35,676 bases of DNA, taken from contig CATEFX010000020.1 of NCBI GenBank assembly GCA_949499105.1, positions 1 to 35,676 on the forward strand, in the 5' to 3' direction. The notes below the pieces were generated by a model that worked only from the letters and a program-made list of their open reading frames with translations, did not search any database and was not told the origin of the DNA. Shown piece after piece: positions 30,321 through 35,676 of the stretch (position 1 is its first letter; each line of letters starts with the position of its first letter). The position numbers and the translations under genes were made by a program. Source of the DNA: Formosa sp. Hel1_33_131. GTDB taxonomy: Bacteria > Bacteroidota > Bacteroidia > Flavobacteriales > Flavobacteriaceae.

Positions 30321-32921
30321 CTAGTTTTTAATTATTTTCTTAAATAATAATTCGCTGGTGGTTTGAATCTGCAAAAGGTAAAGTCCGTTTTCAAAATCAC
30401 TTAAATCCAATTCTACGTTTTGATTATTATATTTATAGGTGTCAAATAATTTCCCATTCAAACTCCAAAGTTTGATGTTCGAAATTTTTCCTTTCGAAAT
30501 TTTTATTTTTAATTTATCCGAAACCGGATTTGGAAAGAGGCTTACAAAGGATTCAAACTGTACGGAATTTACCGATAAATTATCAGTCGTATCATTTACT
30601 GCGACCCAGCTACTTGCCAAGCTATTGTCTAAATCCACACTCACAAGTTTCAGAAACGACCCAGCGCCATCGGCGTCCACTGGCCATGGCAATACATCAT
30701 TATAGGTCACTTCATCAATAATATTTCCATAGGCGTCTCTTAGTATTAAATCTTCACCATCATTAGAAAGGCTTCTCGAAAACTCCCCAAAAGGTTCAAA
30801 ACCATAGCGATCATTAAAAGAGTCACTTTCATTTGATAAAAAGATAGCGGTTTCTCCAGAAAGGGTTTGACCGTCTGCAAACTGATAGACGAATCCCAAA
30901 CCACCAAAATAAATCCCTGTTAAATCAATAGTCGAGGTGCTGTTGTTTTTAATTTCAATAAATTCAAAATCACTTGAATCCAAACTTGCATCTACCAAAG
31001 GATTATAATTGATTTTAGAAATCACCAAAGGTGGGGTTGTGACATTATCACACAAATTTGTATCTGTTAATTGACTCGATATCCATTCGATTCGATCGGA
31101 AATAAATGTTTTCATTTCTGAAATCTGATCTACAAACTCACCTGTTATACCAGACATTGTTTCCTGTCGTTCGACAGCTTCCGAAATGAGCGTAGTGGTA
31201 ACATCAATAAATGCAAAAATTTCGATTGAATTCAAAGGCATTCCCAACGCTGTAAGTTCTTGCCAACGCTTCGTCAAATAGCACTTAAATACCGCATCAT
31301 CAAAGAGGTCTTTCCAGAATTTAGGACCCTCATTTCCGTCATCATCAAATTGCCAAATATCGGTATGACTCCTGTCGAGCCCCCAAAAAAACAAATCATT
31401 ACCAAAAGTTAGATTAAAATCCCAAATGGGTCCTGCTCTTAGTTTTCCATTACGATCTTTATGAAAAAACGTACTGAACTCATATCCATCCGCATTGGAT
31501 GCAAGCTCATTGAGTATCATAAAATCTATAAACGATGGGATATCAATCGTGGAAGGATACCCGTTTGAAATGGAACTATTGCTTGGAGTCGCTATCTTTT
31601 CTTGAAGTATTTCAAATTCATTCTTTATATACCCATGTTGTTCTGACTGAACGGTTGTTGGCTTGGGATGTTCATGAATAAAATTACTTTGATACCCTCC
31701 ATAATTGTCCATAGACCACGCAGCAAAATCCGACCCTTCTGTTTTATCCGTTTTGGTCACATACCCACCCGTGAGTTTCGGGAACGTTAGATCGGTTTCT
31801 TTAATTTTATTAATATCAATTCGATTGTTATCTGCTTTTAATTTTTCTTGCAATACATAAATACCTCTAAAATCACCATTTAACACCACTTCACAATAAC
31901 GACCTCTGGACGCATAATTGCCTGTAAAGTTTGAAAGTTTATAACTGATAAAATCTCTCATATATGAGTCGTCATAAGCAAGGCCATTCAAAATCCAGTC
32001 ATTTTCCTTCGGCATGTCTAAAAGCGATACATTATTTTTGGCCCCAAGTTCGTCATAGGGCGTAAAAGCATATTGTTTTTTATCTAATAGACTTGATGAA
32101 GATCCGCGATATTCAATTTTAATAGCACCGTCATAGTCAAGAGTTGAGGCATCACTAGCGTCTGAAAGATAATTTCGCACCCCTTCACCTCTGTAAATAA
32201 TTTTCATCGTAGCATCAATCTTAGGTTCGTTAGGAATTTCTTGACCTTGATCTGTAACAATTATGACAATTGGTAAATTGGAAGACTCAAAATTTACAGT
32301 CACTGGAACATAGGGCGCCACAAACCAGTCGGGTGGCGTACTGTAATTATAATCTGTCGTATTAATTCCTAAGGATAATACAGGGATCGCAGTCAAATCG
32401 GACGAGTCAAACGACTGGTTATGCACTTGCACCGCTAGGGTGTTGGTTCCTGTTGTCAGAAGCGATGGATCTACACCAAAACGTTCTGGTGCAAAACCTT
32501 GATACAATATGGCTTCATGATTCCCATCACTGGCTTGATTAAAATCGGGAACGCCCCCTGAAACCAGGTTTCTTGCAATCTCTTGTCCATTCAAATAGGC
32601 TACAAAACCATCATCATAATCAATATCTAACACCAAAAACTCCACTGCTGTAGCATCCGTGATTTCAAAGGTTTTACGGACATAAACAGACATTGTAGGG
32701 GATATAGCCGTGGCATCATCTTCATCTCCATAACCAAAACCTGAAGGACCTGTACTCCAACTGGATGAATCAAATCCTAATTGATTCCAAGAGGCATTTG
32801 GTTGTGACGTGGGTACGAGGTAATTCCATTGGTCCCCTGGTAAAACGACACTTTCCCAGTGATCAACTTGAGCAGATGCAAAAAATGGAAAAAGAATAAA
32901 AACTAAATTTAGATAACGCAT
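30321..32921 (-). CDS. Secreted CotH-kinase-like protein with lamin-tail domain and T9SS sorting domain
   Basis: This 866-residue protein has a signal peptide (about 1-18, ending ASAQ). An N-terminal beta-sandwich region (about 20-190) shows DIDYDDGFVAYLNG, as seen in galactose-binding-like domains. A CotH-kinase-family core (about 215-620) has IKIEYRGSSS, GDFRGIYVLQEKL and GPIWDFNLTFGND (near residue 504). A lamin-tail (LTD) domain (about 633-780) contains SKINYNPL and EFIEIKNNS. A T9SS type A tail (about 790-866) has SLFPNPVSDKL. CotH proteins are atypical kinases known from Bacillus spore coat assembly; the target of secreted Bacteroidetes members is unknown. It is a single gene with a possible promoter at 32971. 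Confidence 0.88.
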   Translation of the reverse strand: MRYLNLVFILFPFFASAQVDHWESVVLPGDQWNYLVPTSQPNASWNQLGFDSSSWSTGPSGFGYGDEDDATAISPTMSVYVRKTFEITDATAVEFLVLDIDYDDGFVAYLNGQEIARNLVSGGVPDFNQASDGNHEAILYQGFAPERFGVDPSLLTTGTNTLAVQVHNQSFDSSDLTAIPVLSLGINTTDYNYSTPPDWFVAPYVPVTVNFESSNLPIVIIVTDQGQEIPNEPKIDATMKIIYRGEGVRNYLSDASDASTLDYDGAIKIEYRGSSSSLLDKKQYAFTPYDELGAKNNVSLLDMPKENDWILNGLAYDDSYMRDFISYKLSNFTGNYASRGRYCEVVLNGDFRGIYVLQEKLKADNNRIDINKIKETDLTFPKLTGGYVTKTDKTEGSDFAAWSMDNYGGYQSNFIHEHPKPTTVQSEQHGYIKNEFEILQEKIATPSNSSISNGYPSTIDIPSFIDFMILNELASNADGYEFSTFFHKDRNGKLRAGPIWDFNLTFGNDLFFWGLDRSHTDIWQFDDDGNEGPKFWKDLFDDAVFKCYLTKRWQELTALGMPLNSIEIFAFIDVTTTLISEAVERQETMSGITGEFVDQISEMKTFISDRIEWISSQLTDTNLCDNVTTPPLVISKINYNPLVDASLDSSDFEFIEIKNNSTSTIDLTGIYFGGLGFVYQFADGQTLSGETAIFLSNESDSFNDRYGFEPFGEFSRSLSNDGEDLILRDAYGNIIDEVTYNDVLPWPVDADGAGSFLKLVSVDLDNSLASSWVAVNDTTDNLSVNSVQFESFVSLFPNPVSDKLKIKISKGKISNIKLWSLNGKLFDTYKYNNQNVELDLSDFENGLYLLQIQTTSELLFKKIIKN

Positions 32922-32970
32922 TATAAAATTAATTGGTTAATTATTTAAGTAAAAATAGCTTATTTGAGAC

Positions 32971-32978
32971 AAAGTTAA
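32971..32978 (-). promoter_or_regulatory. Possible -7 element of the CotH-kinase gene
   Basis: Minus-strand TAACTTTG matches TAnnTTTG and lies about 50 bases before the ATG at 32921. A -33 TTG is not seen. Confidence 0.35.
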
Positions 32979-33148
32979 GAACCTGAAAACTAAAATAATT
33001 ATAATTGGGTCCTGCATTGTATTCTATGACATGGAGGGAACTAACTGGAAGTTTATACACTTAAATGATTTAGCAGAGGATGCCTTATAAAATAACCAGA
33101 GTATCTGAAGTAATCAATGTGCTCATTTTTGATTTCAATGTTATTATT

Positions 33149-33173
33149 AAAAAGCTAATTTTATTGCTTTTTT
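33149..33173. terminator. Bidirectional terminator-like hairpin
   Basis: A 7-bp stem AAAAAGC/GCTTTTT (33149-33155 with 33166-33172) with a 10-base loop gives a T-run on either strand. It could end the minus-strand transcript of the gene at 33516, though it is about 340 bp after its stop. Confidence 0.45.
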
Positions 33174-33515
33174 GAAAAATAAGGATTCTAAGTCTCTATT
33201 TTTAAAACCAATTGAAGCTGCTGTAAGTACTTATTTTTACTATAAATACCGTATTAATATTTTCCCAATATACATCTAGTGTGGATGGTAATTAGTGTTT
33301 GTATTTTAAGACTCGGTCGTCTTTTTAACGTCTTGCATCCTAGATGCCTTACTTAAAAACCTTGTGGTTGTCCGATAGTAAACGTTGATGAAATAAACTT
33401 AGAATTTAGTACATGTCCCCGCATGCAGGATTCTAGAGTTGTGAAATAAATTAAATTCAATATCAGGCGGTTTCAATTCCTCAAGAATGTTGTTTTTGGC
33501 TTTAAATAAACTCAC

Positions 33516-34502
33516 TTACTTAACAAAAATTTTCTTAGTTATAGCACTTTCATTGACTTTTATATTCAATAGGTAGAGTCCACGATCCAAGGATGAGACA
33601 TCCAATACCTCGAACTCTAATTGGGTGGATAAAACCGCTCGCCCATTTAAATCAAATACGTTGATAGATTTTAGACCGGAGACCTGCGATTGAATCTTTA
33701 AAAACCCGTTTTGGACTGGATTAGGAACTACTGAAAACTCAGAGTTAGCAAATTGATTTGAAGACAAAGAGAAATTAGAGATTTTCCATGCCGTTGGCTC
33801 CGTATCATTTCCAATCCAATTTGCAACGTTTCCCACCAAAGCTAATATCTCAGTTTTTGTTTTTCCAGTTAATGGGTTTGTGTCGGCATCATAATAAATA
33901 TTGTCATATTCATTACTACTTCCTTCTGCCGAACCTGCAGCAACAGCAGTTAATCCATTGGTTAAACCGCTAGGAATCGCAGTAATATTTGTGGACGTTG
34001 CATCATGCCAAGCGGTACTATGACTTGTGATCGCAAAAATAAAGTTCGGAGCTGGAAAAGGGTTGGTTCCCGACCCATCCCACCCTGGTGGTGGCGTCCC
34101 TTGAAAGGCTATAATTTGATCGCCACTTGTGGAGAGCCAGAAACTGTTTCCAAAATTAGAAATACTAACAGATCCGTCGCTAGGAAGATTAATTTGACCA
34201 TTAGAAATGGCATCTTCTTCAATAGAAATGACGGTACCTCTAGTAATTGCTGTTGGAGCTGTATACTGTACAACGCCTTCTGTTAAATCATCTTTTCGCC
34301 ACGAATTAGTCGTTGCATTCCAGCCTGTTTCTGTAAAATAAATTACCGTCCCTACACTAAGGTCGACCAATGGAATGAATTCAAATCGATCATTGCCATC
34401 CGCTATTAAGGACGTTACCACCAAATCCCCTGCCAACAGAGAAGTTTGCCCGTAGCTAACAATGGTTGTGATTAGAGAAATTAAAAAGAAACGTATTTTC
34501 AT
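33516..34502 (-). CDS. T9SS-secreted protein with an LTD-like N-terminal domain
   Basis: This 328-residue protein has a signal peptide (about 1-18, ending VSYGQ). A single beta-rich domain (about 20-240) starts AGDLVVTSLIADGNDRFEFIPLVDLSVGTVIYFTETGW, a pattern shared by lamin-tail-like or surface-layer domains in Bacteroidetes secreted proteins. The T9SS type A tail (about 255-328) has SVVPNPVQNGFL and ends KKIFVK. No catalytic motif is visible. It lies between the CotH-kinase protein and the sulfatase gene on the same strand, but the wide gaps argue against one operon. Confidence 0.8.
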   Translation of the reverse strand: MKIRFFLISLITTIVSYGQTSLLAGDLVVTSLIADGNDRFEFIPLVDLSVGTVIYFTETGWNATTNSWRKDDLTEGVVQYTAPTAITRGTVISIEEDAISNGQINLPSDGSVSISNFGNSFWLSTSGDQIIAFQGTPPPGWDGSGTNPFPAPNFIFAITSHSTAWHDATSTNITAIPSGLTNGLTAVAAGSAEGSSNEYDNIYYDADTNPLTGKTKTEILALVGNVANWIGNDTEPTAWKISNFSLSSNQFANSEFSVVPNPVQNGFLKIQSQVSGLKSINVFDLNGRAVLSTQLEFEVLDVSSLDRGLYLLNIKVNESAITKKIFVK

Positions 34503-34728
34503 ACTATAAATTTAGGGCTTTTAATGTACGAATTTTTTGTTCATATTTACGAACTTCAAATTGTACCTTTTTTAGAATAGGTCAAGTACTGTGTGAAGCT
34601 TCCCCTAAATAGGACTGTTTAAATTTTTACTATTATAAATTAATTTCTGCCCAGCTGCTGCCACGCTTTAGCATGGCGCAAAGGCAAACTCATGACTTTA
34701 TAGATCCGTTTGTGATCTCAGAGATCCC

Positions 34729-35676
34729 TTAGTGTTTATTGAGATTACTTTCATTGTAGACCCGTTCAATGACTATATCGGTCATCGCACGCATGTCCTC
34801 TAAAGACATATCATCTTTGTACTCAACTTGTAATTCTTTGATTTTATTCTTTAATTTTTGAGTCAATTTTTCCGTCCCCAAAGTTCCGTAAAGATTCACC
34901 ATTTCATTGGGATCCTTTTTTAAATCAAACAACTCCCATTCGTCCATAGAGTAGTAATAATGAATCAACTTATAACGCTCGGTTCTCACCCCGTAGTGCG
35001 GTTGAACATTGTGCCATTTTGGAAATTCATAGTAATGATAATACACCGCATCCCTAGTTTTTATATTCTTTTTTGATTCTAATTGAGGTTTAAAACTTGT
35101 CCCTTGCATGTCTTCCGGAATAGCAATCCCAGCCAAATCTAGTAAGGTAGGCGCAAAATCTATATTAAGCAGTAAATTTGAATTTACTGAGTTTGGTTTA
35201 ATGAGTTCTGGGTATCGTATCATAAAAGGCATTCTAAACGACTCTTCATACATCCAACGTTTATCAAACCATCCATGTTCACCAAGATAAAACCCTTGAT
35301 CGGATGTATATACAATAATGGTATTATCGAGTAAATCATTCACTTTTAAATAATCGAGCATTTGACCGACAGCTTTATCAACACCCGCCACACATCGTAA
35401 ATAGTCTTTGATATACGCTTGATACTTCCAATTTTTCAGCGCAGCCCCTTGAAGGGTATCATTAGGGGTCCAAAACTGCCCCTTATTACCAAAGTTATTA
35501 TAGGCGTTTAATTGTCGCTTTGAAAGCCCTTTAGGGGGCGCAATTTTTAGATCGTGACGATTCATATGGTTTTCAATTTCCATCCATTGCTCACTTGCTG
35601 CTTTCCGGCCTTTGTAGTCATCATTAAAGTTTGCAGGATGTGGAAGGTCTCCATCCGTAAATAAATCCTTAAATTC
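34729..35676 (-). CDS. Sulfatase (S1 family), C-terminal part; N-terminus outside window
   Basis: The frame is open to the window edge, so the ATG at 35583 is internal; 315 residues are visible. The segment VYTSDQGFYLGEHGWFDKRWMYEES holds the metal-binding Asp-Gln pair and is typical of S1 sulfatases in the N-acetylglucosamine-6-sulfatase/arylsulfatase group. FRMPFMIRYP, DFAPTLLDLAGI and the C-terminal RTERYKLIHYYY...WELFDLKKDPNEMVNLYG block are further family hallmarks. The catalytic Cys/Ser that becomes formylglycine lies in the missing part. Marine Flavobacteriaceae use such enzymes to desulfate algal polysaccharides. It is about 20 kb from the GH5 locus, so a joint role is not supported. 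Confidence 0.9.
   Translation of the reverse strand, partial: EFKDLFTDGDLPHPANFNDDYKGRKAASEQWMEIENHMNRHDLKIAPPKGLSKRQLNAYNNFGNKGQFWTPNDTLQGAALKNWKYQAYIKDYLRCVAGVDKAVGQMLDYLKVNDLLDNTIIVYTSDQGFYLGEHGWFDKRWMYEESFRMPFMIRYPELIKPNSVNSNLLLNIDFAPTLLDLAGIAIPEDMQGTSFKPQLESKKNIKTRDAVYYHYYEFPKWHNVQPHYGVRTERYKLIHYYYSMDEWELFDLKKDPNEMVNLYGTLGTEKLTQKLKNKIKELQVEYKDDMSLEDMRAMTDIVIERVYNESNLNKH

Larger units (their letters stand above)
32922..33515. other. Intergenic region between two T9SS genes (594 bp)
   Basis: No full gene is supported. The left end holds the CotH promoter candidate and a hairpin lies at 33149-33173. The right third (33306-33515) is open on the minus strand except for one in-frame TAA (33399-33401) and directly follows the stop of the upstream gene; its translation has no domain I recognise. 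It could be a relic or a dispersed repeat. Confidence 0.45.

Noticed and set aside
1..35676. CRISPR array, prophage, transposase or defence system
   Set aside because: No regularly spaced repeats, transposase, integrase, phage structural or nuclease-helicase genes were recognised. Tandem repeats at 30107-30148 are too short and have no spacers.
1..35676. tRNA or rRNA genes
   Set aside because: I saw no cloverleaf with a TTCRANY-type T-loop and no rRNA-like segment. A tRNAscan-SE or Infernal run would settle it.

Overview
The window is AT-rich DNA from a member of the Bacteroidetes, most likely a marine Flavobacteriaceae. The evidence is a SusC/SusD pair, a hybrid two-component regulator, several secreted proteins with type IX secretion (T9SS) C-terminal sorting domains, a GLPGLI-family protein, promoters of the Bacteroidetes TTG...TAnnTTTG type, and housekeeping proteins (PurM, PrfA, DnaJ) of flavobacterial type. 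Genus and species cannot be fixed from sequence reading alone.

Layout. (a) 1-1539: 3' part of a large T9SS-secreted modular protein (FN3, MAM-like, FN3, C-terminal sorting domain), facing a GLPGLI-family gene (1715-2545) across a strong shared terminator. (b) 2887-14764, all on the minus strand: a compact polysaccharide utilization locus. In transcription order it holds a small secreted protein, a GH5 endoglycanase with a T9SS tail, a 1419-residue hybrid sensor/regulator, then SusC and SusD. The regulator should sense a glycan fragment in the periplasm and switch on susCD. The GH5 enzyme would cut the glycan at the cell surface, and SusCD would import the products. (c) About 14.8-16.5 kb: a loosely packed accessory stretch with a plus-strand promoter followed by a hairpin and T-tract, a GC-richer structured segment, an isolated SAM-dependent methyltransferase gene, a palindromic repeat and a 74-residue ORF of unknown function. 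(d) 16.5-30.1 kb: dense housekeeping genes. These are grpE-dnaJ-trhA, a TIGR01777 epimerase, mnmD, ilvE, a MazG-like pyrophosphohydrolase, a small membrane protein, an M49 peptidase, crcB, a DUF1684 lipoprotein, an Lrp/AsnC regulator divergent from an unknown gene, prfA-pyrF and purM. (e) 30.3-35.7 kb: a second secreted-protein region with a CotH-kinase/lamin-tail protein, another T9SS protein and the C-terminal part of a sulfatase cut by the window edge.

Most interesting observations. The DnaJ lacks both halves of zinc centre I while keeping zinc centre II. The polysaccharide locus is minimal and has a T9SS-exported GH5. The region around 14.9-16.3 kb holds non-coding signals not explained by annotated genes. 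I saw no rRNA or tRNA gene, CRISPR array, prophage, intact insertion sequence or defence system. I cannot claim a clearly new multi-gene system; the best leads for something undescribed are the non-coding elements near 14.9-16.3 kb, the small secreted protein beside the GH5 gene, and the Lrp-divergent unknown gene.
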